A DNA stretch of 16,467 nucleotides from Bacillota bacterium (GTDB lineage Bacteria > Bacillota_B > Desulfitobacteriia > Desulfitobacteriales > Desulfitobacteriaceae), in NCBI GenBank assembly GCA_021779415.1, contig JAJYAS010000011.1, forward strand, positions 1-16,467, written 5' to 3'. This document shows, piece by piece, positions 6,940 through 14,379 of this stretch (position 1 is its first letter; each line of letters starts with the position of its first letter). The notes below the pieces were generated by a model. The model worked only from the letters and a program-made list of their open reading frames with translations. It was not told where the DNA came from and did not search any database. Made by a program: the position numbers and the translations under genes.

Positions 6940-8700
6940 TTATGGCAGCAGCTGTTCTTTCTCCCAAATAATTCCCCCATCACCTAGTGGTGGACCACCC
7001 GGTTGCACGAGCTGTCCCCAGGCAAGCGTCCCAGAAATAAAGTCCAGATAAGAAGGATACGTCCCATTTTGAAGACCTAATGTCCGGGTAATGTTGTTCC
7101 CTCCGTTATTCTTGACCGTCAGATTGCCTGTCCCAGATTGAAACGAGAATGGGCTTCCAGCAATTATTAAGACGTCAGGCGTTCCACCCGCTTCAGTAAA
7201 TCCCCCTGATGTTACCGAAGTCTGAGAGTCAAGCGTATTAACCACAAACTTGCTTCCATCCCAGCGTTCTACAGCTACCGGCACGTTGACCGTTGCTTGA
7301 GTATAGTACCCACCGCTAACATGAAGTCGACCACCATAGAGCGTATAGGGAGGAGCTACGGATGATACCAGAGCTTGAACTGCGCCGGTATTAAGACGCA
7401 CTCCATCCGAATCTGCCGGGTTCACAGACAGAGTAAAGTTGGATATTACTTCCTGGCTCTGTAACGAACTACTTTTAGCAATGGTCATCGTACTGGTCAA
7501 TATTGCACGACCATTGCTAAAATTTCCAGAAGAAGAAAGTAAATTGAGTCGGGAAGTATCGTCCATTCCCCCAACTTTGAACGTTGGATTCCAGCCAGTT
7601 GATCCAGCTATAAACTTATCGAAATTTCCTGCATACCCAGGAGTCAACTTATCATTCCTATTACGCGCTTCTAACGTCATGTCTACTTGCATCGTTTCCC
7701 CAAGGTATCCCCAAGAACTGCTCGAGGTGCTCACCCCTTGATCAACTCGTAATTGAAGGACCGGATAGTTTGGTGTACTGACAAGCGTAAAATGGTCTGG
7801 GTAAAAACGTCCAACAAAATCAGAAGCAGAGGCTACCTGTAGATTATTATTAAACTGGAGATGAATGATTCCGACATCATTAAATTGAGCTTGTACCATA
7901 CCAATCCCAGCGTTATTGGGTACATCCGTTAATGAACCGATTGTCGAAAAAATTTGGGATCCATAAGGTGTGTTCGAAGCATCCACCGCTGTAATCGAGC
8001 CTGTCACGTTGGTTTTTCCTGAAGTATTGTAATAAGTAGGCGTGTATACACTGCCATCCGCATTGCGAGCCGTCACCTTGAGGTAAAACGGTTGTCCAGC
8101 AATACATTTTATGGGGGAGTTTGTATCAGGAGCATTCAACGGAAGAGAAAATTGACCGGTTTGGTAGTTATAGTTTTGATATCCTTCTAAATAAAACGAG
8201 TTAGGCTTATTCGCTGCTTTGACAATAAAAGAATTGCTAACCCCTGTGGTTGTTTTACCCTTTAGAATTCCTGTGACTTCAATATGTACCTGTCCGGTTT
8301 TAGCATAGATCACATTCGTCAATACGCCATGACCCTCTGCAGGAATAGTAACATTCCCTAATGAAATTCTATTATTACTATAATCCTCTTCTACTAAGAC
8401 AACCGAGACATCAACAGGGTTAATTGGCGGAAATTCCTGCGCTTCGCCAGGGTTCGTCACATAGATATAGACATTGAACGGGGTATTTACCGTTTGATCA
8501 TGAACCACCCCATCCTTATTAAAGGTCGAATTATCTATTATAAGAAAGTCTTTGCCCCCACCATTGCCATTGTTATTACCATTGTTATTACCATTATTAC
8601 CACCGTTATTTCCATTATCGGCCAGAGCAATACCCACGAGAGCAAGAATAACCGCAAATAGAACCAGGGTAATGATTAACTTGGTTTTCTTCTTTCTCAC
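6940..8700 (-). CDS. Secreted MshQ-like (DUF6701) pilus-associated protein, candidate tip adhesin
   Basis: A 586-residue exported protein. A basic N-terminus and hydrophobic core end in GIALA before DNGN, a likely signal peptidase I site after residue 27. Then come an Asn/Gly linker (28-49) and beta-rich, Ig-like stretches. The second half carries features I recognise from MSHA MshQ/DUF6701 proteins: GRFYPDHF (297-304), ARNRNDKLTPGYAGNF (345-360), and GGRLHVSGGY with VPVAVERWDGSKFVVNTLDS (about 456-492). A related ARNADGSVYTPTYY lies at 211-224. MshQ is encoded directly after the PilX-like mshP, and this gene likewise follows a PilX-like gene. There is no prepilin leader, LPXTG motif or C-terminal membrane anchor, so it is probably carried by the minor-pilin tip complex. 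The start is GTG at 8700 (GGAGG 8 nt upstream). A tip adhesin role is inference. Confidence 0.75.
   Translation of the reverse strand: MRKKKTKLIITLVLFAVILALVGIALADNGNNGGNNGNNNGNNNGNGGGKDFLIIDNSTFNKDGVVHDQTVNTPFNVYIYVTNPGEAQEFPPINPVDVSVVLVEEDYSNNRISLGNVTIPAEGHGVLTNVIYAKTGQVHIEVTGILKGKTTTGVSNSFIVKAANKPNSFYLEGYQNYNYQTGQFSLPLNAPDTNSPIKCIAGQPFYLKVTARNADGSVYTPTYYNTSGKTNVTGSITAVDASNTPYGSQIFSTIGSLTDVPNNAGIGMVQAQFNDVGIIHLQFNNNLQVASASDFVGRFYPDHFTLVSTPNYPVLQLRVDQGVSTSSSSWGYLGETMQVDMTLEARNRNDKLTPGYAGNFDKFIAGSTGWNPTFKVGGMDDTSRLNLLSSSGNFSNGRAILTSTMTIAKSSSLQSQEVISNFTLSVNPADSDGVRLNTGAVQALVSSVAPPYTLYGGRLHVSGGYYTQATVNVPVAVERWDGSKFVVNTLDSQTSVTSGGFTEAGGTPDVLIIAGSPFSFQSGTGNLTVKNNGGNNITRTLGLQNGTYPSYLDFISGTLAWGQLVQPGGPPLGDGGIIWEKEQLLP
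8554..8619 (-). repeat. Asn/Gly linker encoded by short tandem repeats
   Basis: These bases encode residues 28-49 of the MshQ-like protein, almost only Asn and Gly. The DNA consists of AAT/AAC/GGT-type codons. Two exact 12-bp units lie at 8569-8580 and 8581-8592 (plus-strand ATTGTTATTACC), with partial copies on both sides. A whole-codon repeat like this can change length by slippage without breaking the frame. Confidence 0.7.
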
Positions 8701-8728
8701 TGCTCTAACCTCCCTCCTATGGGATCTA

Positions 8729-8737
8729 AGTATACCA
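8729..8737 (-). promoter_or_regulatory. Weak internal promoter candidate before the MshQ-like gene
   Basis: The minus strand reads TGGTATACT, an extended -10 (TGn plus TATACT, 5/6 of TATAAT), in the 70-nt gap between the PilX-like and MshQ-like genes. No convincing -35 lies 16-18 nt upstream. It could give extra MshQ-like transcript; chance occurrence is quite possible. Confidence 0.22.
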
Positions 8738-8770
8738 AAAAGACCGAAATTCTTATCAGGGTGGGTTACT

Positions 8771-9166
8771 TTACAAGGGCGCTAAAGGATATTTATACTG
8801 TTCTTTCAATGTCCTCGTAATCCCTTGATAAGTTCCGTCGCTTGTGACGGTAAAGGTGTAGGTATTAGCATCATCAACCCACTGGACGCTAAATTGTCCA
8901 CCATAAGTCGTTCCAAAAGGAGAAGGTACCAAGACGGGCGTATATTGAGGCAACAATGGCGGTGAAGGTGCAATACGACTATTAAGGACTGCTGCAATTT
9001 CATAATTAACCCCTGCTTCAGCTAAATAGTATGCCTTCAAGGCCTTTTCCTCTGATGTTTCGAGCTTAGACTGATAAATTATCGTTGAAAAGAAAGCCCC
9101 AGAGATTAAGAGTAACACCATGACCGCAACCACTGACATCAGGAGGGCTGATCCTCTTTCGCGCAT
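8771..9166 (-). CDS. PilX/GspK/MshP-like minor pilin
   Basis: A 131-residue protein with a PilX-type N-terminus: leader MRERG, then SALLMSVVAVMVLLLISGAF and the conserved helix end EKALKAYYLAEAGVNYEIA (about 36-54). AYYLAEAG is the hallmark of PilX_N domains. The mature +5 residue is Met, not Glu. GspK/PilX-class subunits are known to lack or vary this residue because they cap the tip. The start is ATG at 9166, with AGGGAGGAG just upstream and a 14-nt gap from the preceding stop. A longer reading from 9199 would run into the preceding gene and has no ribosome site. It is fourth in the minor-pilin series and directly precedes the MshQ-like gene, matching the mshP-mshQ order. It is probably part of the tip complex. 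Confidence 0.88.
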   Translation of the reverse strand: MRERGSALLMSVVAVMVLLLISGAFFSTIIYQSKLETSEEKALKAYYLAEAGVNYEIAAVLNSRIAPSPPLLPQYTPVLVPSPFGTTYGGQFSVQWVDDANTYTFTVTSDGTYQGITRTLKEQYKYPLAPL

Positions 9167-9180
9167 AGACTCTCCTCCCT

Positions 9181-9735
9181 TTAATATAAGCGTACCCATG
9201 TTAAAAGTTCAAAGGTCTGAGGTGTGCTCGGATCCCCTGCAACAAGATCAATTTTCACAAAATGCACATCTCCATTCACCGGCAGAATGCTTATAGAGTA
9301 GATCTCATCTGAAACGAGATAAGGATTATTCGGGTTATTCTGATTGTCACGAAACCGTATACTGTGGTTAGGTGAATCATAATAAAGTTCTGTCCCTAAA
9401 GGGAGATTACTCAGATCTGCCGGCGTGACATCAATCAAACACTCAATATTCCCCTGTTGAACGGAGTCATAATAGTAGACACCGCTGTCTGGAGTTGAGG
9501 AATAATACGTAAAGGGATGTAATCGGACCTCATCAAGGATATGCATCATGGCTGTCCTTGCTTTTTGCTGCACTTCATTTTGATGAGTGGCTGCACTGTA
9601 CATACGTATTTCTTGGCGCAGCAATTGGGAAATATAGAACATCAAGAATCCAAAGATGGAAATGGCGATCATCAATTCCAACAAGGTGAATCCGCTGGAA
9701 CCCTTCTTCATCTTAAACCATTTATAGTTTCTCAT
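9181..9735 (-). CDS. PilW/GspJ/MshO-like minor pilin
   Basis: A 184-residue prepilin. ATG at 9735 overlaps the previous gene's stop as ATGA, so translation is coupled. The leader MRNYKWFKMKKGSSG is followed by FTLLELMIAISIFGFLMFYI (Glu at +5), then QLLRQEIRMYSAATHQNEVQ, the amphipathic continuation common in PilW/GspJ subunits. The segment ARTAMMHILDEVR (about 56-68) also fits this class, where a helix of that kind precedes the beta-rich head. The C-terminal half holds Asn/Tyr-rich beta strands. The frame is open further upstream (to 10104), but that part lies inside the preceding pilin gene in another frame and reads as non-pilin sequence. It is probably one of the tip-priming minor pilins. 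Confidence 0.9.
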   Translation of the reverse strand: MRNYKWFKMKKGSSGFTLLELMIAISIFGFLMFYISQLLRQEIRMYSAATHQNEVQQKARTAMMHILDEVRLHPFTYYSSTPDSGVYYYDSVQQGNIECLIDVTPADLSNLPLGTELYYDSPNHSIRFRDNQNNPNNPYLVSDEIYSISILPVNGDVHFVKIDLVAGDPSTPQTFELLTWVRLY

Positions 9736-10127
9736 GGCTTCACCCTGTACCCATAGAGAGTTACCGGAAGCGGAGCATAGATTGAACCAGAACCGGAACT
9801 GGAAGATACCATGAGTTGAACCTGCTCCAAATGGGAATTTCCTGGAACAGGTGTGATGTTGGTTTGAACCGTATAATTCGTGAAGGGAGCATGATCTCCT
9901 GACACTGTTTGTCCCTGGAGAAACGCCTCCATCTGTCCCGCCGCATAAAACAGCATCTGCTGGCGTTGTTCCCGCTGAGCTCGATAGCGGTATGACACAG
10001 CATCGCTTTGAACGAGAAAGCCAATCCCAATCATGAAGATGGCCAAGGCTATGACCACTTCTAGCAAGGTCATTCCCTGTTCTCTCGAACTCTTCATCAA
10101 CCACGCCCCCTTTTGCGCAACGCTCAT
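9732..10127 (-). CDS. PilV/GspI/MshD-like minor pilin
   Basis: A 131-residue prepilin with Met at +1 after the cleavage Gly: SSREQG then MTLLEVVIALAIFMIGIGFL, the GMTLLEV pattern typical of PilV/GspI subunits. It continues as an amphipathic helix (YRYRAQREQRQQMLFYAAGQ), where AAGQMEAF resembles the usual A..QLE step of this class. ATG at 10127 lies 7 nt after the previous stop and uses a TAAGG ribosome site overlapping that stop. ATG at 10097, with a GGGGG stretch 8 nt upstream, would give a shorter eight-residue leader and is a fair alternative. The 3' end overlaps the next pilin start by 4 nt. It is a minor, probably tip-associated subunit. Confidence 0.88.
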   Translation of the reverse strand: MSVAQKGAWLMKSSREQGMTLLEVVIALAIFMIGIGFLVQSDAVSYRYRAQREQRQQMLFYAAGQMEAFLQGQTVSGDHAPFTNYTVQTNITPVPGNSHLEQVQLMVSSSSGSGSIYAPLPVTLYGYRVKP

Positions 10128-10134
10128 CTTGACC

Positions 10135-10662
10135 TTAAGGCCAGGAAGTAGTCACATATCCAGTACCTGCGCCGAGGTTGATGCTGACAGATCGCCCTGA
10201 CCGTGTACTCGTTAAGAGAATATTAGCCGCAAAACCTAGGTTTCCCCCGGTGGCCAACACAAAACCTTGATTATTATAAGACAACCCCTGTCCAAATGGT
10301 TCCGCTCCATTAGCAATTGGATTAAGACCCCGACTCTGTACTTGATTAAAAGTTACCCCAATATCAAAAGACTGTGGATCTCCTATCGGCAGATAACTCT
10401 GATCGTACAGTTGAATCGTATTGCCCTTAAACACAACATAAATTGTTTTGCGATAGTCCATCGCCAGTTGCTTAGCGTAATTTAATCGCCCTGTTACAAT
10501 CTGGGCTGAAGAATCCAGATGAATCTGATCAATTAACGCTTGATATTTAGGAACAGTCACCACGGCTAAGATGCCCATCACTGCTAAGACCAACATCACC
10601 TCAATCAAGGTAAAGCCTAAATATCTTGTCCGCTGAACGGGTAGTTCTAGCACGTCCCTCAT
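10135..10662 (-). CDS. GspH/FimT/MshC-like minor pilin
   Basis: A 175-residue prepilin with a 16-residue leader ending RTRYLG, then FTLIEVMLVLAVMGILAVVTVP (Glu at +5). The following QIVTGRLNYAKQLAMDYRKTIYVVF (about 60-84) is typical of GspH/FimT proteins, where a helix with A+..A...+..V is followed by the first head strand. The C-terminal half is Gly/Asn-rich beta sequence ending YVTTSWP. The start is ATG at 10662 with GGGAGG 6 nt upstream, 15 nt after the pilC1 stop. It is the first of four minor pilin genes whose order (FimT-like, V-like, W-like, X-like) repeats that seen in many minor-pilin clusters and in mshC-D-O-P. It is expected in the initiation complex below or at the tip. Confidence 0.9.
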   Translation of the reverse strand: MRDVLELPVQRTRYLGFTLIEVMLVLAVMGILAVVTVPKYQALIDQIHLDSSAQIVTGRLNYAKQLAMDYRKTIYVVFKGNTIQLYDQSYLPIGDPQSFDIGVTFNQVQSRGLNPIANGAEPFGQGLSYNNQGFVLATGGNLGFAANILLTSTRSGRSVSINLGAGTGYVTTSWP

Positions 10663-10677
10663 GAAGATCCTCCCGTT

Positions 10678-11883
10678 TTATTTGACTCCACTCGCCATGT
10701 TGAAAATGGGTAAGGCAATGGCAATAATTAATCCCCCTGCAAAAACCCCAATGATAATCGTAAAAATTGGTTCTACCAAAGCCACTAAACGCGTAATTCC
10801 AATCTCCACTCGCTTATCATAGTGATTGGCCACTTCCACCATTAATTCTTCCAACCGTCCGGTCTCCTCCCCTATCGACATCATTTGGATAACGAGGGGA
10901 TCAAAGAAGGATTCCAGTCCGAAGGCCACTGCCATCGTCTCCCCGCGAATAATCCGATCTTTTGACCGCGTAACTGCTAACCTAGGAACTTCGTTGCCCA
11001 CAATGTTTTCGAGGGAGTTCAGAATCGGCACTATGGGAATAGATGAATGTATAAACAAGGCAAGGGTTCTGGAGAAGCGGGCAATGATGACATCCTTCAT
11101 GTTTTTTCCCAAAAGCGGGATATGCAGAAGGAAAGTATGCCAATAAAAGCGGTACTTTGGAATCTTGAAAACCCTAGTCAAAAAAACAACAAGTGCCACA
11201 ATGCTGAGTAAGAGGTATATGCCTCTACTCTTTAGAAAACCAGACGCATCAACAATCATCTGAGTAGGTGCAGGTAGACTTTGCCCATTTCCCTTCATGA
11301 GATCAGTGATTTCCGGCAGAATAAACGTCATAAAGAAAATCACAAGTCCGATAAGGACGACCGTTAGAACCACTGGATAAACGGCTGCGCTGGTAATCTT
11401 TTTGCGGATAAAATTTTCTCGTTCATAGTACTCTGCCATACTTGTCAGGACCGAATCTAAACTCCCGCTTTCCTCACCGACACTAACCAAATTAATCAGT
11501 AGCTCCGGCAGTGCTCCTTGACATTCTCGCATGGCCACGGATAATGAACTTCCTCGGCTTACACCGCGGTGAATCGTTGCCACGACTGCTTTGAGACGTC
11601 GATCTTCCATCTGAGATTGAAGAATATCCAGACCCCGAACTAAATTGGCTCCGGACCGAATCATCATCGCCATTTGAGTGCAAAAAGCGGCAATGGATTC
11701 ATACTTAACCTTGCTTTTAAATCCCAAGGAAAGCAAACTATTAAGACCGGATACTTCCTCCAAAGAAATAACTTGCCAACGGTTCTGGAGAATCAGTCGT
11801 CTCGCGGACTCCAGATCAGGCGCTTCTAATACCCCTTCTGTTACACGAATTTCTTCATTGATAACCTTATAGCTATATTGCAT
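10678..11883 (-). CDS. pilC: Type IV pilus inner-membrane platform protein PilC (first copy)
   Basis: A 401-residue GspF/PilC protein with two T2SSF repeats (about 63-186 and 265-390). Each carries the conserved acidic patch: VSVGEESGSLDSVL (about 133-146) and MSIGEETGRLEELM (about 335-348). Three hydrophobic segments lie at about 168-190, 218-237 and 370-393. It should form the membrane platform through which PilB (encoded 20 nt upstream) drives pilin polymerisation. ATG at 11883 has GAGGTG about 10 nt before it. Length equals that of the second PilC in the window, but the sequences differ widely, so the two copies are not a recent duplication and probably belong to distinct machines. Confidence 0.95.
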   Translation of the reverse strand: MQYSYKVINEEIRVTEGVLEAPDLESARRLILQNRWQVISLEEVSGLNSLLSLGFKSKVKYESIAAFCTQMAMMIRSGANLVRGLDILQSQMEDRRLKAVVATIHRGVSRGSSLSVAMRECQGALPELLINLVSVGEESGSLDSVLTSMAEYYERENFIRKKITSAAVYPVVLTVVLIGLVIFFMTFILPEITDLMKGNGQSLPAPTQMIVDASGFLKSRGIYLLLSIVALVVFLTRVFKIPKYRFYWHTFLLHIPLLGKNMKDVIIARFSRTLALFIHSSIPIVPILNSLENIVGNEVPRLAVTRSKDRIIRGETMAVAFGLESFFDPLVIQMMSIGEETGRLEELMVEVANHYDKRVEIGITRLVALVEPIFTIIIGVFAGGLIIAIALPIFNMASGVK

Positions 11884-11903
11884 TGCTGCCGTTCACCTCA
11901 GCC

Positions 11904-13619
11904 TTATTCATTCACATAAGTAACCCGCAGGAGTTCATCCACGGTCGTGATTCCTTCTAAAACCAGCCTTGTGGCAGCATGCTTGAGGGTCGTCATCCCT
12001 TGGTCAATTGCATAGTTGCGTATTTCATCCGCCGTTGCTCGCCGATCAATAAGTTGTCTGTGTCCTGCTGTAATTGACATGATCTCAAAGATGGCAATCC
12101 GGCCTTTATACCCGCTTTCGTTGCAGTAAGAGCACCCCTGCCCTTTTTGTAAGACAAGCTCAGCATCCTCTGTAATTCCAAGTAACACATGCTCTTTAAG
12201 TCCTGCCTCATACTGCGTCACACACTGTGGACAGATGCGCCGGACAAGTCTTTGGGAAATAATTCCAACAACTGAGGCAGAAAGCAGAAAAGGCTCAATA
12301 TCCATATCTATTAAACGCGTAATCGAACTGGCTGCGTCATTGGTATGAATGGTTGATAACACCAAATGACCCGTTAATGCTGAGCGCACAGCAATTTGTG
12401 CCGTTTCATTGTCCCGCATCTCGCCCACCATGATAATGTCCGGGTCTTGCCTCAAAAGAGAACGGAGTCCCGTTGCAAACGTAAGCCCAGCTTTGGGATT
12501 TACCTGCATCTGATTAACCCCTTTAAAGTTAAACTCAACTGGATCTTCAAGGGTTACAATATTTCTTTCCGGTACATTTAACTGATTCAAGGCCGTATAA
12601 AGAGTGGTCGTCTTCCCACTTCCCGTTGGTCCGGTAACTAGAACAATACCATAAGGCCTTGAGATTAGTTCTGCAAAGGTTTTCAAATCTTTCCCGACTA
12701 GTCCCAAAGCTTCCGTCTCTAGTATTACACTGGATTTATCCAAAATACGCAAAACAACTTTTTCCCCATACATTGTAGGCGTTGTGGACACCCGGAAGTC
12801 AATTGTTTTCCCCGCCACCAGGTATGAAATCCGACCATCTTGCGGTATGCGCCGTTCGGCAATATTAAGATCGGCCATAATTTTTACCCGGCTAACGACC
12901 GGCCCCCCCATACTGATCGGGGTACGCATAATCTCCCGTAACACGCCATCAATCCTAAAGCGCACCCGAAGTTCTTCATCGATGGGCTCGATATGAATAT
13001 CACTGGCATGATTGTTGACCGCATTCTCGATAATTGTGTTCAGAAATTTAATGACAGGGGTTGATTCCTCATTCACGACTTCCATCCCTGAAACGCCAAT
13101 AGCCGCCACTTGGGACGTCGCAGCAACTGGAGCCAAGCCCAATTGTTTCGCATAGTCACGGGCCGCTTTTTCCGCTTCACTCTTGCCATAAAAGCGATCT
13201 ATAGCCCGAAGAATATCCCCTTTTTTAGCTAAACAAGGCTTAACCATCATACCTGCAGCAAGTCGCAAGTCATCAATCGCAAAATAGTCGGTCGGATCGC
13301 TCATAACCACCATAAGTTGGGCATTACTCATTTCCACGGGGAGGACCGCATATTTCCGAACAACGTTCTCCGGCAGTAACCGGAGAATTTGTTCGGGCAC
13401 GACTAGGCGGTCAAGATCAATAGAAGGAAGCCCTAGCTGGCTTTGCATCGTTCTCAGTATGTCCTCTTCTGTGACAAGTCCTTGTTTGATTAAGACCTCG
13501 CCCAAACGAAGCCCAAGAGACTTTTGCATTGCAAGAGCCTCTTCTAGGTGTGTCCAAGAAATCACACCACCTGCGATGAGTATCTCTCCGAGACGTTTGC
13601 GTTCTTGTCGTAGGGCCAT
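11904..13619 (-). CDS. pilB: Type IV pilus assembly ATPase PilB (first copy, MshEN domain)
   Basis: A 571-residue extension ATPase. The N-terminal MshEN domain holds two tandem 24-residue motifs of the c-di-GMP-binding type: 9-32 (RLGEILIAGG...Q, matching the pattern fully) and 38-61 (RLGEVLIKQG...Q, with Ile and Met at two Leu positions). Motor motifs: Walker A GPTGSGKT (330-337), Asp box NIVTLEDPVEF (about 353-363), Walker B DPDIIMVGEMRDNET (about 392-406), and His box TGHLVLSTIHTND. The tetracysteine zinc site is CPQC (463/466) plus CSYC (496/499). Together these separate it from PilT. ATG at 13619 follows GGAGG by 8 nt. It lies downstream of the major-type pilin and an intercistronic hairpin, and upstream of pilC1. 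Binding of c-di-GMP is inferred from motif identity only. Confidence 0.97.
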   Translation of the reverse strand: MALRQERKRLGEILIAGGVISWTHLEEALAMQKSLGLRLGEVLIKQGLVTEEDILRTMQSQLGLPSIDLDRLVVPEQILRLLPENVVRKYAVLPVEMSNAQLMVVMSDPTDYFAIDDLRLAAGMMVKPCLAKKGDILRAIDRFYGKSEAEKAARDYAKQLGLAPVAATSQVAAIGVSGMEVVNEESTPVIKFLNTIIENAVNNHASDIHIEPIDEELRVRFRIDGVLREIMRTPISMGGPVVSRVKIMADLNIAERRIPQDGRISYLVAGKTIDFRVSTTPTMYGEKVVLRILDKSSVILETEALGLVGKDLKTFAELISRPYGIVLVTGPTGSGKTTTLYTALNQLNVPERNIVTLEDPVEFNFKGVNQMQVNPKAGLTFATGLRSLLRQDPDIIMVGEMRDNETAQIAVRSALTGHLVLSTIHTNDAASSITRLIDMDIEPFLLSASVVGIISQRLVRRICPQCVTQYEAGLKEHVLLGITEDAELVLQKGQGCSYCNESGYKGRIAIFEIMSITAGHRQLIDRRATADEIRNYAIDQGMTTLKHAATRLVLEGITTVDELLRVTYVNE

Positions 13620-13649
13620 GGGGATTCCTCCTCTCCGATTTACTTATGC

Positions 13650-13691
13650 ATATAGGAAAAGGGTGTTTTGGTAAACACCCTTTTCCTATAT
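13650..13691 (-). terminator. Strong hairpin between the pilin gene and pilB (attenuator)
   Basis: Perfect 19-bp arms (13650-13668 and 13673-13691; AAAAGGGTGTTT core) with a 4-nt loop, 25 nt after the pilin stop and 30 nt before the pilB start. The descending arm includes CCCTTTTCC, but no long U-tract follows. As pilB has no promoter that I can see between the hairpin and its ATG, the hairpin should pass part of the transcripts, giving much pilin and little machinery, or protect the pilin mRNA. Confidence 0.7.
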
Positions 13692-13716
13692 ATTATTTAG
13701 TCCATACGTATTAACA

Positions 13717-14259
13717 TTATGGCGTAATACGAATTGTCTTATCTGGCATTACTCTTCCTGCATTGTCAAACGCATAAATGGAAATTCCATTTCCCGATAT
13801 AACCGTTGAATCAGGAATAATAACTATCGTGCCTGCTAAGTTGAGATTTGTATATCCGGTTGCCCCATAACCTCCATTACCAGTAATAAATACTGCAGGT
13901 TGTGTCCCTAACGATTGTCCAGCAAGTTCATTCAACACTGAAGTATTCCCTGAAAATGGGTTTGCCGTCTTGTCAGTGCCTCCAGTTAGGGCACTTGCAA
14001 AATCTGAAGCAACATTTGCTTGACTTGTTCCTCCTGCGTTATTTGCACCAGCCCAACTAGTAATCCTACTTTGCGCATAACCTTCCACCGTCCGCATATT
14101 CACATCTATTCCAGCAGACTTAGCTTGTGTCTTAATTACCCCAACCTTCGGAATCAACACGATTGCCAAAATTCCAATTACCGCAATAACAATCATAAGT
14201 TCAATTAAGGTAAAGCCCTCATTTTTTTTTCGTTTAATCATTTCACGCATCCAATCCAT
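13717..14259 (-). CDS. pilA: Type IV major-type pilin, first gene of pilus operon 1
   Basis: A prepilin of about 180 residues. The leader is basic and ends MIKRKKNEG; the mature protein begins FTLIELMIVIAVIGILAIVLIP, with Glu at +5 and Pro at +22. The head is rich in Ala, Gly, Asn and Thr, has no Cys, and ends with a beta stretch AGRVMPDKTIRITP. Several starts are possible: GTG 14262, ATG 14259 and ATG 14250 share one AGAGAG ribosome site. I used 14259 (2-3 nt spacing); 14250 has about 11 nt. All leave the mature pilin unchanged. Its position as first gene behind a TTGACA promoter, and the hairpin right after it, suggest it is the abundant subunit of the first pilus. Prepilin identity is sure; major status is inference. 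Confidence 0.93.
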   Translation of the reverse strand: MDWMREMIKRKKNEGFTLIELMIVIAVIGILAIVLIPKVGVIKTQAKSAGIDVNMRTVEGYAQSRITSWAGANNAGGTSQANVASDFASALTGGTDKTANPFSGNTSVLNELAGQSLGTQPAVFITGNGGYGATGYTNLNLAGTIVIIPDSTVISGNGISIYAFDNAGRVMPDKTIRITP

Positions 14260-14338
14260 CACTCTCTTTTATGTATTTCTTCTCATTTGTTAAATCAACA
14301 ACTACGATCAAATCATTCTATTAATAAATATTCCCTCT

Positions 14339-14367
14339 ATAAAATAGTTTATCTACTTTTTTGTCAA
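14339..14367 (-). promoter_or_regulatory. Sigma-A type promoter of pilus operon 1
   Basis: The minus strand has TTGACA (14367-14362), a 17-nt spacer and TTTTAT (14344-14339). An overlapping alternative is TTGACG with TAAACT, also 17 nt apart. RNA would start near 14332, giving a leader of about 70 nt before the pilin start. It lies just downstream of a 13-bp inverted repeat. Confidence 0.55.
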
Positions 14368-14379
14368 ACGTCAATGGAT

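Noticed and set aside
7439..7741. Plus-strand reading frame opposite the MshQ-like gene, and similar plus-strand frames at 1586-1927, 10826-11146 and 14733-15059
   Set aside because: They are antisense to well-supported genes, have no ribosome site or recognisable domain, and their composition mirrors the opposite codons.
9167..9199. Earlier ATG for the PilX-like gene
   Set aside because: It overlaps the preceding stop, has no ribosome site, and would put the AGGGAGGAG site inside the gene; ATG 9166 gives a normal MRERG leader.
9736..10104. N-terminal extension of the PilW-like frame by 123 residues
   Set aside because: It lies fully inside the PilV-like gene in another frame, has no pilin character, and the ATG at 9735 places the prepilin leader correctly with an ATGA overlap.
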